Part shown: positions 49,806-63,696 of the stretch, piece after piece | Layout: every line of letters starts with the position of its first letter | Position numbering within the stretch: position 1 is the first letter of the stretch | Source: Callipepla californica brunnescens | Taxonomy: Eukaryota > Chordata > Aves > Galliformes > Odontophoridae | Reading direction: 5' to 3' | Assembly (NCBI GenBank): GCA_023055505.1 | Contig: JALIRH010000004.1 | Span: 37,019,502-37,083,501 of the forward strand | Length of the DNA: 64,000 nucleotides | The notes under the pieces: model-generated | Database searches by the model: none | Seen by the model: the letters and a program-made list of their open reading frames with translations, nothing else | Told to the model about the DNA's origin: nothing | Position numbers and translations under genes: made by a program

Positions 49806-52800
49806 GGAGCCGCGCTCAGCTCCGGGCGGGGGGGCGGACTCGCCGGGCCGGCGGCGGCCGCACGACGGACCGCGGCCCCGCACGGCCCGGGGTACGTCTG
49901 CCGCGGCGTGCCGGGCCCCGCCGGTACACACGCGGCCTTGAGCGGCCGCCGGCAGGCCGCGAGCTGCGCGCCGCCGCCACCGGGCACGGGCGGCCCCGAG
50001 CGGAGCGGGACAGCTCCGGCCCCGTCCCGCAGCGCCTGCAGCATCCCGTGTGCTGGGCTCCTTACAGCGTCTGCGGCGCTAAGGCACCTCCTGAACAAAA
50101 CACCGAGCGGTTTCGTCCCTGAGTAAGCAAGGCTCGCAGATTTAGCACGCTTGCAAATTAATTTTCCTTCCAATACGGAAAAGGCCTGTTGCACAAATGT
50201 ACGGTGTGCGTTAGAAGCACGGGAATGCAGACGGAGCCTCACACACGAGTCGTCCCTAAGCCGAGAAGAAAAGCATTTTAGCAATTTTGCTTAGAAAAGT
50301 CAGGACAGCTGTCCCAAGGCCTTGCGGGCCCACACACTGTCACCCTGCTTAGCTGGTATCACCGCTACGTTCCACTGCATTTCTGTGCCGTTTTCTGAGG
50401 CATCAGTTACCTTTTTCAACCTCTCTGCCACGTGTAAAAAATTTAGATGGGAGACCAGTTAGTTCTCAGAGCACAGGGCCAAAATGCTCCTCATCTAATC
50501 CCTCCAGCAAGCCACTCAGCCATTCCTGCCATAACTCACTCAGACCTTCTGCCGACGGCCTCCCCTCCCCGGCCCAAAGAGCTGCTGTTCCACATTCTTG
50601 CATTCTTGCAGCTGGATTGCAGCACACAGATAAGAGCTGGGGCAGCAGAGCTACACTGCCAGCCGTGCCCTCTGCGCCCCAGCACTCAGAGTCAGCAAAG
50701 CATCAGTGTGCACAGCTCTTATCTCATGGTCAGTTTTGTTTTTAAACCAAACTGAATTAGTAAGCCGTAACACCACTCACCTGAATTTACTCCAGTTGTG
50801 AATCATCATGTCTCCTTACCAACTAGCAACACAGACCTGTCACATTTATCTTCGCTTGCAAAGTCAACAGTCTGAGTTCACTTTGGAGAAGAATTTAGAG
50901 AAGTGCCCCCATAGGGAGAAGGGGGAAACCTCGTGGGACACAAGATGGTACAGAGAGGATACTGCATCCTGAGTAGTACCTTATTACGTACTATTCAGGT
51001 ACACAGCTCACTTCTGTGGTACAATGAGATCACTTTCCCGCCTTTCTGTGGTGGGTAGGAATTTCTCCAGCAGATGCAGTGGGGATTACAATGTGCAACC
51101 AACATGAGGCATTTGTCGAGCACACAGAAAAGGCACCGAGACTGAGCGCAGAGCTGCAGCCAGGGCAGAGAACCCTCAGAGGGCAGGGAATGGGCTGCTG
51201 GCATGGGCCCTGAGCAGCCTCCTGCTGCTGCCTGCTACCCCAAGCCTGGCAGCAACCAGAGCTGCTGGCTTCACAACACTGAGCCTCCTGGGGACAAACG
51301 CCTGTGAAGAGGGCATCCCCCAACTCCTCCTAACTTTTCTGCTGCAATATTCAATATAATTAATGAAGAGAGGAAGATACAGTGTCTCTGCAGTCCCTCT
51401 AAGCCACATTGCTGGCTCAGAAACTTCAGCAGCATCAGATCATTCAAAGTACAGCCATCAAGTAATTCTAGGCAAGCCACTGAATTTACTTGGGTGCTGA
51501 TTTTACCATTTCTTACACAGAGGTAACACTAACTCCTTTTGCAAAAGATTGGCAACACCGACAGATGAAAACTATTTGTACATCAAGACCAAAGTATATG
51601 CAATACTAAAGGGCAAAGAGAAGTCCCAACAGCCGAGCACTGCACTTTAACCTTGTGGGCTAATATACAACAGTCTAATCTTTCCACTCAGATTTCAGAA
51701 TACCAACTGCAGATGTTTCAGTATCTTATTTAACAAGGATTTCCAGCCATCTCCCTATATTCCTTCATCTCTTATCCTCCCCTAGATTGGAATCCCTGAT
51801 AACCTCCTACAAGCAACCATTGCAAAACGAGCACAGGTCACGGGCTCCCACTAACCCTGCACAGCTCATCTAGCCGCTCCATTCCCCATCTCAGCAGCAA
51901 ACACCTTCCTTTGCTAGTATTACATGCCACACCACCTCGCTAAATAGTTCCATTTACTGCCCTGTGACTGCACCAATGTCACCATTCAGCACACAAGCTC
52001 TTTTCCTCATTTTTAAGTCGTCATTGCTACCCTGATCTCCAGCTATAATGTCACCACTGACTGCCATCTTTGTCAGTGTTCATTCCCTCCACACCACTGT
52101 CAAGCTTCCTACCTGAGGCATGCTGCAAGTTCGCTAAGCCTGCTCGTGAGGACTTAAAATTGGACATGCAGTTGTACCAAAACACTCCCAGTTCTAAAAG
52201 GCTCCCAGTGCACATGGAACCTAGCAAAGACAGAAGCAGACAGGGCTGCTGCCTGCATTCCTTGAGGCCACTGCGATCAACCTCTCTCTGTGGGACACCT
52301 CAGGGCTGTGCCACCACTCGCTGGCCATCTCCCTTTGTTCCCTTCCTTCTTCCAAGCGGAACAGCTGGCTTCTCTTACCACTCTTTCCCATTTCTGAATC
52401 TCTGTTATGTCTCAGGCAATGGATTTAATCTTGTATGGAACACAAGCACACTGAGCACCTTCAGGAACTATTAAAAACTATATCATGAATACAGTATGTG
52501 TCGGCTTGCTTCCTCTTTCACTATCCCCACTACCAGCAATTTTCTCCTGCTACCATTCTGTAGCCTTTGCCCCTTCCTTCACCCACAGCTTGGCATTTCC
52601 TCCTTTTGTTCACCATAAGCCATTCACATCCACGTTAATGCCTCTGCTTCCCAACTCCCTTCCAGGAGGGACTGAACCTCACACCGATGACAAATCAGAG
52701 AGTAACTCATCCAGCACTGGCAGTCTGAACACTTCTTTTTGCCCACGGCAGACCAACCCGTGTTGGTTATGTGCACCAAGCAGCAGTATCTGAATCCCAA

Positions 52801-54514
52801 AGGAAGTCAGCCAACTGCTGCCCCTCACCAAGGCAGCACAACTGGGAGAAGGGCAGCACTCTGCCCTCATACCCCAGGGCTCGGATAAGCACAGCTCCTC
52901 TTGCTGCCCCCACCTCAAGCACTAGCTGACAGCACAAGCTGCACATGCAATGAAGACCTTACTTCTGCTTACTAACAGGAGATCTATCTTTCATTTATCC
53001 ACTTGAGACACACGAAATCACATTTACAAAGCATTTCCCAACCTTTCATTTAATTATCCATCAAGTTCTCATTTACCCCCACTGGAGAAATCCAACAGGA
53101 ATAGAACTGAACCAGTGGGAAAAGGAGCACCAACATGAAGCTCTGTTAGACGTGAGAGGAAACCTATCTACAACACTTCTGTTTCACGGCATAAAATAGC
53201 ATGAATTTCTTATTACAAAATGCAGAAGTTTTATGAAATAGTTCCCTTTAAAATAAAGTATGCACATTTACGATGTTATTGTAGTAACACTTGCAGCTCC
53301 TAAGAAAATGAGTATTCTTAGCACTACAATTATATACAGCTGACAAGCTTCCAGCAGGCGCCTTTCTGTACGTGAGTGCAGTTGGAGGAGAAGAGCACGC
53401 ATGCCAGTTTGTCCTACATACATTTATTAAAACTGGTCCATATGAGAGATGGCTTGCCAGTGTAATTACACCAGCATACTCTACTGGCGTCCCAAGAATA
53501 AATCTAGCTTGTACTGGTGGTGGCACGCTTCTACCAGGGCAGCTTATTTTAGCAGCCCAGCCAGTGGGCAGCAAAACATTGCAGGGATAAACACATCTAA
53601 TGGGAGCCTGCAGCTGCAATGGCTTATTTTGGTCCAAAATCACACCTAGCAGCCAGTACATTAATTGCAATATCAGCCAGTGCTTCTAGCATTGTTGTAG
53701 TATTTGCAGAGGCTCCATAAATAAGAACTCAAGAACTTTTTTCTTGGGTTTCCTGCACAGACTCTGCTATCTGCTGTATAGGTGTAATTCAGAAAAAATT
53801 GGTCTGGAGTTATCTCAAGATTAGTGTTTACCACATGGCTGTTGAAGTCAAACATACAAGTAATCAGCAGAACCAGAAATCAACTGCGTTTTTTGTTCTT
53901 AAAAGCGAGGTGAAGGAAAAGCAGCAGCCAACACTGCATAGAAGCGAAGATTACAAGTTTTCCTAAAGCTATCATGGAGAACTAACTTATTTTGTAAAGT
54001 GCCCAAACTGTGCTGCCAATAGAAATCCTGAAACTAATTGTTTCTGGACAGCATCGTCCTGCCTCAGTTCTTCTGAATACGGGCTGTAAATTCCATCGCA
54101 GGCTTCAGGATTTTGTTTTTTTTACTTATGTACCCACACGTGCAAAACTAAGTTCCACCAGGACCTCAGTGACAGCAAAGTTTGTGTTCACATCTCATAA
54201 ATTGACGTCCTCAGGAACTGACATAAAAAACAATTTGCTGCCATTAGTGTTGTTAGCTAGAAGGTGATTGTTTCCCTCTGGCCGTTTGTTTGCACTGGGT
54301 GGGTTTTCCAGCTGCAACTGTATCGATTCCCAGCTTGATTTCCAGCTCATTGTACAACAGGATATTCCAGGATGCTTTCCCCTGCTCACTGCTCAGCACT
54401 GCTCTTCCTGCACATTTCTTGAACGCTGTTCCCAAAGGAAGTCCTGTGAGATGCAGGTCCAGATTCCCAGACTGCATCCAGCTATGAGAGCCTCTGTTAG
54501 GTGATGCAGTGACG

Positions 54515-54570
54515 AATCACAGAATGGCTTGGGTTGGAAAAGACCTCAAGGATCATCAGGTTCTAACCTC
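54515..54570 (-). mobile_element. CR1 LINE 3'-terminal fragment
   Basis: The sequence aatcacagaatggcttgggt followed by tggaaaagacctcaaggatcatcag is the reverse complement of the extreme CR1 3' end. Similarity fades after about 54570, so only 56 bp or so are recognisable. It has the same orientation as the element at 27.2 kb. Confidence 0.85.
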
Positions 54571-56407
54571 ATGAAGCACAAGCAAGGCTGACATACAATC
54601 GTGCCCACCAAAGAATGCTGTGAGGGTGCAGGCTGGGCAAACAAGCACAGGAGGTTTTGGCAGAGCACAGGAGCAGCCTGGGCAGGCAGGCAGCTGGCTG
54701 CTGTGTCACTGAACACAGGCCCGTGTAATGACAACCACAAAACTCATTTAAGCCCTGAAAAGGTGACTAATGAGCTCATTCATGCTGCCTATAAATTATT
54801 CACTACAACACTGACCCCGCTCAAGACAAGCAGCAAAGTAAACTTTAAATACTGGGATTGGATCCTCTCGTGCTGCCAGCCGCGGCCTGCACTGCATCCC
54901 AACGGCAGGCACCAGGAGGGCTGAGGCAGCTGCAGCTGATACATCTTATTTCTCATCTGCCCGATATTTTCCCTTAGAAGTTACAGATAATCACAAAGTG
55001 CTATAAATAGCTTTACATTACACTCTTCCGAAATGAAAGTCTGCCCTCAAAACGCAGGCCAGGTCTAAAGAAGTAAGACCACGCTGGCACGTGAGCGTGT
55101 AACTGGAAGCGACCCCTCTGCAGAGCCCATCGGCACTTCCACGAATATTCAGGATTTGTGCCAAAGTAAAAATAGAGGACTTGGAAAACACATTTTCATT
55201 TATTTTAGGTGCTGGACCAAACATGCCTCCGATATGTTTGGAAACATTGCATTTCTGAGAATACTTCAGTCATCCTGTTTAGAATGAAATAGGAGACGGC
55301 CCCGGTTCAGTGTCCTTTGTGCAAGCAGCGTCTGCTGCAGGGCTCTGCCTCTGCTTGTGCCGTGCTCTTCTGGGCAAGATAAATTGCTCCCAGCACCTAT
55401 GTGTTACAGCTCAGTATCTGGTGACACGTTGAACTAGCAACTACAAAGTGACATTAAAGACCCCTGATGTATGACACGCACCTCATCTTCAGTGGAAAAA
55501 GACATTACTCGCACCTCTGGTTACACAACCCAATTCCAAAGGTCAAAACCAACCAGACAAAAAAAAAAAGAAAAAAAAGCCAGCACTTACATCGCTAGAA
55601 GTCCAGTCGCTATGTAAGGTGTATGGCAAGGTAATCTGTAAAGCACAGGAGATGCGAAGCAACATCGCAGCCATAGCTAAACACGTGGAATAAAAAGAAG
55701 CTAGCAAAAGAAGTTCACAAATTAATTAACCACGCAATTTTAACTCATCAATCTTTCTTTTCCAAACTGGAAACGTTACAACCAAGCAGAGCAAGAACCT
55801 CTGGACTACTCAAAATTAAGAACTTTACCACCTACTGCAAACCGTATGACTAATTCGTTTATTTATCTCCACGACTGTGAATTTACCAGAGACATGCTGA
55901 ATCTCCAAGGTTCCATTAGCACTACTCTTTAAAACGGTGATTAAAAAAAATCAACCCAAATCCTCCAACAAACACTAAGAGAGCAATGTCTACTCCACAT
56001 AGCATGCAAGTCTTAACTTATCAGCGGCTCTCCACCTGACAAGATTCCTGAGCCTCTCATAGCTGAAGGGTGTTGGCAAAGGGCTGCTTTGAAATCCTGT
56101 CACATGCCGGACCCCACGAACCAGTCTGGTGAGCGGAGTTCACCTCCCAGTTCAGTGGTGGGAAACAGAGGCGCTTCCTGCACCCGCATCCCCACACCCT
56201 GCTCCTCATTTTCCTAATGATGCCCAGCAATGATGTCAGTTTTGCCCCAAGACATGATCTGATCCAAATAAAAACAACCCACGGTTGGCTGCAAAATCAG
56301 AGGAATACCAAACATGAGGGATGAACAGCAAACAAACTGACAGTACAACTTTCAGCTACGTGGAACAAAGCCAACGCTGAGCTTTGACTAAAGATTAATT
56401 TCTTGTC

Positions 56408-56470
56408 TGGTCAGTGCCACTCATCCGGTTGGGAGCATCTCTTCATTGGTCAGTGCCACTCATTTGGTTG
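56408..56470. repeat. 24-bp direct duplication
   Basis: The unit starting tggtcagtgccactcat at 56408-56431 recurs at 56447-56470 with two mismatches (39-bp period). It is a small local duplication with no gene attached. Confidence 0.9.
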
Positions 56471-59400
56471 AGTGTGCCATGGGCGGCTTTCACCTGAGAT
56501 GTCACTAGAGACTCTTGAGACACCACTCTCAGCAAATTCACAAGATTGCCATGCCGTGGGTACATCAGACAGCCTGCACCAGCCAGCTGGGTTACCCATA
56601 CCATCACCTTGGGGTCAGCTGATATGAAGGCAGATGGATCACGCTGCATCCTGTGGGCAAACCCAGCCCGATACAAAGACTTATACTGCCGTTATCTTTG
56701 CTGGAAAACTGCTCCTGAAACTCCTCGGCTCTCCAAAGCACATAATCTCATGGCTCTCAAGACCCAGCTGTGTGCTTATCTGTTAGGAAGGTTGGGCTCC
56801 TCTGTGCTTTGGTTGTGTTGTTAAAACAAAGCATACACCCTTATCAGAAGTCAGATGCTCACAAAGCAAAAACCTCATAAATTAAACTTGAAACAAAAGC
56901 TCTAGCCCCTCTGAATTGCATCATGCTCATCTCCTTGTATATCAGCCTGGCCTCGACTCATCCATTACCACTTGCAGGTCCCATTCCTAAGATAGTTAAC
57001 AGTTACACGTTCCACAAGCTAGGGGATAATCGTAAGAGAGCACAACTTTGCAGAGTGAGAAAGGCCAAAAGCATTGTCCAGACTAGGCAGGAAAACACAT
57101 AATATATACTGCCATTCATTTCCAGTTGCTGTTGTGGCTGCTGCAGTAGTGAAAAGCACAAAACAAACAGTCTGGAACAAGCATTGCCATCAGTAACAGA
57201 GCTGTGTATTTTCTGCCACAGCACCAGAACTTGAGCATTCCTTGTATATAGCTACAGCTGACTGTGGATTCTCACACACAGATTTAGGGAGCTAGAGACA
57301 GTCCTCAACCTGCAGCAGGGCTTAAAGATACTCTGGCTGCAGGGTCCTCGCAAATCTGACGTGGGGAGGTCACACGATCCATTCTGGGAAAGTAATTCTG
57401 GCACATGAGCCCTAGCTATGCACCAAAAGCCTGAGGTTTTAAGGTACTAGGAAAGCTAAGGATGAGCTACTGTCCCTGCATCAAAATGCTTATCAGCCAA
57501 ATTCAAATGACAACAGAAGAACAAGAGGACAGTATGAGAAATCTGCCCACTTTGGTGAACACCACTGTACCTGGAGAAGGACTGTGTACTTTTACAGAAC
57601 TCTGTTGATGGCTTTCCTGACACACAGCAAAGTCTGAGCTGGGCATCTAGGAGCCCCTACAGACTTAACAGAACTGCCCCTGGGTACGCTCCAGCAGCTG
57701 TTGAGCAGCTGATGGCTGTGGGAGGGCAGGCACATATTTAAGAGGTGTATGTGCACATCAGTGCCATAGCAAGTAGCTGCTCAAGTCTTCTCAAGACTGG
57801 GATTTTAGTTACCAAGTACCCAAAGGGGATCCTTCCCAAAGTTAATAGCTTCCACTTGAGCAGGTTTTCTTCTTTCAGAGGTCAGACAGGGTAAGACCTT
57901 GAAGGTGTCCAGGTGGAAACTGATGCCTGTGTTACTTATTGAGTGGAAAGGGCAATACTGGTGCCTGCAGAGTCCCCGGGGAGGTGAGCAAAAGCTGCCT
58001 TCAGGTACACCAGTGCACCGTGGCTTTCCTATGCACTACTCCATTGCCTCCCTGGATTTATGCCAGCACTAACCTGTGGCTTACCAGATTCTCCAGCTTA
58101 AGATGTGACCAGATGCTGCGTTATGCTACAAACACTTTTTCTTTTTTTTTTCTTTCTGTCAATTTACTTGAAAAAGGTAATATATTATCCTGCTTCAGCA
58201 TCAACAACAGCTGCAGCAAGGAGCTCCATGTTCTAGCTATCAACTCTTGAAAAAGTTCTTCCTTTGCTTTAAATCCAGCACCTGACAGCATAATTTGAAG
58301 CACCCTATTGCTTGTGATATGTGAATAGTAAGGAATTATTGTGTATCTATATGGCATGACTCATGTTTATGTAGACTCCTCGAGTTTATAGATGTTCCTT
58401 ACTGCTCAGACTGCTACTGATACACTCATTTCTACATTTCATTCTTTGAAGTAATTGAAGTTACAAGTAGACAATTAAAGATAATACATAAACATACCCA
58501 TTAATGACCACCTGAACACAAAGCCATAATTAACAATATTGCACCTGCTCAGATAAGAGAAAAGGGTGTTCTTTTTCTATATAACAGTTCAAACGGCATG
58601 CTTTCCCTTGTAGTCTTCTTGCTTTATAGTCTCACTTGAAGTACCTGGAGCGTTTCCAAGCACTTAATACGTCCATACAAAATCTGGAAGCAGATCATTC
58701 CAGCTGAAAATATCTTTATCCATAGAGAAAACAGCAGCTGGAAGATGCTGTCTCACCCAAAATCAAGCTGTAAGGGGTCAGGCCCTGTGCGAGTTCTGTC
58801 CTTTAAAATACCCACAGCTTCAGTTTCCCAGTGGGGTGCTCCAGTCAAACGTCAGCCTCCCACCTTACAACTGACACCTGCATAGCCAGGGTGGAAATGG
58901 TCAGAGAGATAGGAATGGGCTCTAAAGAACAGAATGACCATGGTTTCAGAGTGGCGTGGAGTCAGGTCAAGGTTGGTGGGGTAATAGTGAGAAGGGATGT
59001 CCTTGGGACACCTTATATGCAGATTTCAGCTCTGGCTTGGTATGAAGAAAGCAAGCACCCTTCCACAAGCTGTAGTCATTGTTATACATGATGGCTTGTG
59101 TTTGGATCAGTACAACACTAAGCGACAAATGACAGTGAACACGTATGCAGGAATTCCTTAATTTCTGCCTAGAGTACTCCAAATTCTTCACCTGTGCTTC
59201 CAGATCCTTTGGAACACCTTCACACAGCCACAGGCAGTGCTGGGCAGGAGAACTCTCCATTTTGAGGCAAGGAGAGGTAGCGTTTTGTGGATCAGCTGGC
59301 AGGATGTTTCTGAAAGCAGCTCAGTACAGTCAACAACCTCCTCCTAGAGTCCAAGTACATCACCTCAAAAATATGTCTCAGCTTGCCTGGCACAGAGCCT

Positions 59401-59574
59401 GGGAACCCAAATTTGTTTCTGATCCAGGTTCTCCAGCTGGCAGCGTAACAAATCGCTGTCCTGCCACCAGAATGGATAAAGTCATTTTTCTCTCATTATG
59501 TTATTCCAAAATAGAGCAAGAGCTTTATTTAAAACAAGAAAGCAATACTTTGTACTTCAGGAAATTAACAGGGC

Positions 59575-59599
59575 AAAAAAAAAAAAAAAAAAAAAAAAA
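59575..59599. repeat. A25 homopolymer
   Basis: Twenty-five consecutive A. There is no AATAAA signal just upstream and no recognisable retrocopied gene to its left, so I do not call a processed pseudogene. Confidence 0.95.
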
Positions 59600-62500
59600 G
59601 CTCTGTTGTTTTATAAACCACCTGGAGAAGAGCTTGAGTTAGAACAATGCAAGTTAATATCCCAAGGAGATTGACCAGAAAAAAACAGTTTCTGATTAAC
59701 AAATTCTACTGCTCCCAGTCTTATGGCTAAGTCGAATGTTACATCCACCATCAGGCAGCCTGGCTTTTCCTGCAGATCACTAACACTTTTCTCTGTAGTC
59801 TCCAGAATGGCTTCAGGCAAAATAGTATAGATCGTATCAGCTGCTGGATGGGATAACCTACAGACGTTTTCCTGTGTGTGTACAGGATTATAGGTGAAGC
59901 ATGCTGCAGCTAGTAATACCTCTATTGTTTTGATCCCCCTCTCCCAGGTGTGAGGCATCATGCTGCTATTCATCCTGGGGTGCAGCCTTACTGCTGCTCT
60001 CTGTGAGGCAGCCTGAGGAGCAGCACCACGGGCCTGAACCTTGCTCATCCACCAAACTAAGGACTCTGCTGGGCTCCTGTCAGGGATCTGTGACAGTGAT
60101 GGAAACAGTGCCCTTAAAACCACGGCACTACTGCACACCTGGATAAAGATGAATGGGCATGTTCCTCTTGTTATCACCCAGCAGCTTTGTGGCTACAGCC
60201 AACTCATTCACAAGCTCCCACAGAAATCCTGTTCAATGGGGAAGGATTTTTCCTTCACGAGCCACTGGAGCTGGCTTGCTGACCTTCAGATGCCTTCAGT
60301 CCTGGCACTGCCAGTCATCCCCCACAGCCATCATCATGGAAAAGCAATTTAAGCAGATATTTACTGGCTTGGTTATTTTACCTATTATCCTAAATCAATA
60401 TACTCATCCAGGAAACATCCCAAAACTCAAGTCAATATAGAAAATTCATAAGGTATTACAGATTTACAGATATTTACAGCTTTGATTAGAGACCCTTAGA
60501 TGGATGGTGCAATGGAGGCACAGCCAATAGATTAGATTTCAAGTACTGATGGTAACTTGTAAGAAAAGCACTGGAAAGATTTAAGAGCCCAAGTCCACTG
60601 ACTTTTAATTGACTTTCAGTGAAGTTCGTATTGACACAGCCACCAGGTACTTTCAGAAGTGTCATGTCTAAGATCCGTTGACACCATGCTCCAGCAAGCA
60701 GGCAGGGTGGCTGCAGCAGGGAAAAGCCACATTTGGACAGCACTAGGATTCCTCCAAAGAGCACTGCACAGGTGTGCCCCTACAGACAACGGGTTGTCAG
60801 GGCTTTGTTGTTATTTCTTTTAGAAAAGAATTCTTTTTAAAATCCAGAAGATGTGTTCAGAAAATTGGTTTTTACTCGAGGAAAGGAAAGTGTCTCACTA
60901 AATGAAAACTTGCTTTTTGTCCTGGGCTCTGCGTTGCGGAAAGGGGATCCTCTGCACAGAAACTTCTGTAAGAATGTTATACACCGTCTCTTCTATTTAA
61001 ATAGAATCACCTGACATTGAAAAATATCCACACAACATTTCAGTGAAGCAACTGATTTCTGATCAAGACTGTCATCTGGCAATAGCTGTAGATTTCCCTC
61101 TGTTTCTCTCTCTCAGCACAGAAGTGCTGTGTCGGATGCTATCTCAGATGCTTATTCAAAAATCTTGCACTAATTAATATAAAAAATACTGCAGCTTTCC
61201 TCCATGGTCCAAAGAAGATTGCTCTAGAAAAGCAAAGGATTATATTAGAGTATTAGAGAGTCCCAAAAGTGAGTAAAAAAGTCCTACATATGGGGAGCTT
61301 TCTGTACTGAGTTCCAATTAACGTGACTTCAGTGAAGATATGCCGCAGCCAAAAATAGAACCTCGACTGATTGACTCTCATTTTCTGTTCTAGCCACTAC
61401 ACGATGCTTTGACAATGACAGGTGCTTTACACTAATGCTGGATTCTTTTGGTACAACATACACATTCTCAGTTGCCCTTTCAAATGAACTCCACTTCAAG
61501 TGGGCTGTCACATACACGTATTCTTTGAATCAAAGGGTTTAGCTTGACGCTTTGCAGAACTACTCACACTACATAACCTTGTGATATATCAGCTAATTAC
61601 TAGGAACTAAATATATGGTTTTTATCTGAATACATCTGTCGGAGTTCACTTCCCTGCTGACTGCTGCCAGCTGAGCACAGCACCAGGTATAGACATAGAG
61701 AATCTAGAAACAAATGCCTCTGAGCATAGAAATAGGAACACTGCTCCAGCAAGAGGTGAGGCCAAGGCAATCATTTACACCAAAAACATTCCGGTACTGC
61801 TACCACCAAGCCTTGCCATTAAGCGTGTCTTAATTAAATGTGCACCACTAGAATTTCTGAGAAGGGAAAAAACAAAGCCTTATGTGCATTGCAGTCTGAA
61901 GGCACAGGAAGTATAGGACTTTCCAAATTGGCACCAAATCTCACGCTCTTTATTCTTGGAAAGGTTTTATTTACTTTACTACAGTTCTGGGTAAAGGATT
62001 GCAAGATACAGCTCTGAGATCAGACCTCTAATCCTGCCTCTCTGTTTACTGCATTGATTGTGCCCTCACAGACTCTGATCTCACCACTCCCGCGGAGCAC
62101 AGGCTTCCCTCCATCAGTGGGCAAAAGAATTATGGGACAGGGAATTAAATAGGTATTCAGCTGAAAAGCTGAGGCAGAACAGGGAATGATGAGAACATCA
62201 TCTGCCTTGAGAAGTCCTTGCCACTGTTAAATTTAGAATGCAGGCTCCTCAAGCAGGGAGATGATCCTCTTTCCCTGTGGGGCACCAGCCACACAGCGCT
62301 ACATAAATATTCAAATAATAACTGATGATTAATTAATAATGGCTTCCTTTCTTCATGACCATCTCACAGCTTCCATGAGCAATATTCATTTCCTTTCTTC
62401 TGGATGCAGATGCAAACAATCATTCAGAAACTTATCTCCTCAGAGGAAATTCACTTTCTCATTCCCTTTCACTAAAATATTGTTTTCTGCAGCCTCAGAC

Positions 62501-63679
62501 ATTCCACACCACTCCCAAGCACTCTAAGAAATAAACACTAATTTAAGAAAGCCTCAGAAGCCACAATAACCAAAACAGACATCACAAAGGCAAAGTTGAG
62601 CTTCAGGGGGGAAAAAAGTGAATGCACTCACTCCTCCTCTCTCTATAATTACGTCCTCTATGAAGACAGAAGTCTTTCAGTAAAAAAATATCGTAGATGT
62701 GAGAAGCATCCAGGGATACCTGTAGTCCTTTAGCGAGTGCAGGGATAGACAGCTGATGCTGATCTCACAGCTTCCACGTATCAGTGTACTACTGTTGCTT
62801 TTGATCTGCACTAAATTTAGTTCGTGTAAAGTAAGAAAACCTCAAGAAATTCAGCAGCTACCTGTTCTTTCTGCTCTGCCCAACTCTTCCTATGCTGAGC
62901 CATACAGTAGCCACACTCCTACCACCAGCAAACCCACTTGCTATTTACTGAACCATCACACAGTCCTCCAGCAAATTTCCTAGCTACCAACCCCTCTTCT
63001 AACCCACATACTTAAAAACAAAGCATGAAATAAACCTTTGATCTTCATCTCCCGACATTCACTTCTTGAGCTCCAAAGCTGGTTTCTGCTGCCCAACTTC
63101 ACTTCCCTCCAGCTCCTCCTGCTTCCTAGACATCAGATCCCACCAAAGCCTTTCCTTGTCAATGAAATTACTATTTCTCTTCTTCCCAGTTCTTTTTCCT
63201 GGTGTTTCCTCCCTACACACACACCAAAAAAGCAGCCTTAGCCTTTCCCAGCTGCTAAGCTCTGCAGGTGCCAGCCACCTAGAAATCGCAGAGCCTTCTA
63301 AGGATTAAAATCCAATTTAGCTTTCAAGATAATTATTAAGATAGTTATGCTTTTTAAATAAAGTTCTGTTTCCTTGTGGAAAAAAAAATAAATGAACATT
63401 GTGCAGGACATAACATTTGTCTCGGAAATTTCTTCGTGGCATTTTTACTGATAATGAATGCCATCTCTTAATAATCCCCCAGCTCCTCTTTAGAAACAAT
63501 TATTATAAAAACAGACCTTCCTAATGAAGATAGAGTTACTGAGTCCAGAAGTTTTAAATCACTAATCAGGATGGCCGTGAGACTCCATGCAGCAATTATT
63601 TTTTAAACCAGTTTAGAGACAGAGCTGGATCACTTTACAAACGAGATGCTACCGCACAGCAATGCTGTGCTACATCCCT

Positions 63680-63696
63680 GCAGCAGCAGCAGCAGC
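63680..63696. repeat. Short CAG trinucleotide run
   Basis: Five perfect CAG copies in non-coding flank. No reading frame around it supports a polyglutamine tract. Confidence 0.9.

Larger units (their letters stand above)
48400..50100 (-). promoter_or_regulatory. FOXN3: CpG island, presumed FOXN3 promoter and 5' exon region
   Basis: The base composition changes abruptly here to very G+C rich with dense CpG, then returns to AT-rich DNA past about 50.1 kb. The island lies 1.2-2.9 kb upstream of the FOXN3 start codon on the minus strand. It has no TATA box that I can see. It contains many GC boxes, CCAAT motifs on both strands (49038-49042 minus, 49055-49059 plus), a perfect X-box, G runs and a pentanucleotide array. 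Such islands are typical TATA-less vertebrate promoters and often fire in both directions. Long open frames on both strands here are by-products of the low stop-codon frequency of GC-rich DNA. The edges are judged by eye and the exact transcription start is not determinable from sequence. Confidence 0.8.

Noticed and set aside
48406..50284. Several long open frames (200-278 codons) on both strands of the FOXN3 promoter island
   Set aside because: All are Arg/Pro/Gly/Ala-rich composition artefacts that overlap one another. They run through the G tracts and the GGCAC array and match no family.
59611..60177. 188-codon open frame on the minus strand beside an A25 run, considered as a retroelement remnant
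   Set aside because: No transposon or viral motif is recognised and no poly(A) signal is present. The A run is on the opposite strand from what this frame would need, so chance is the simpler explanation.
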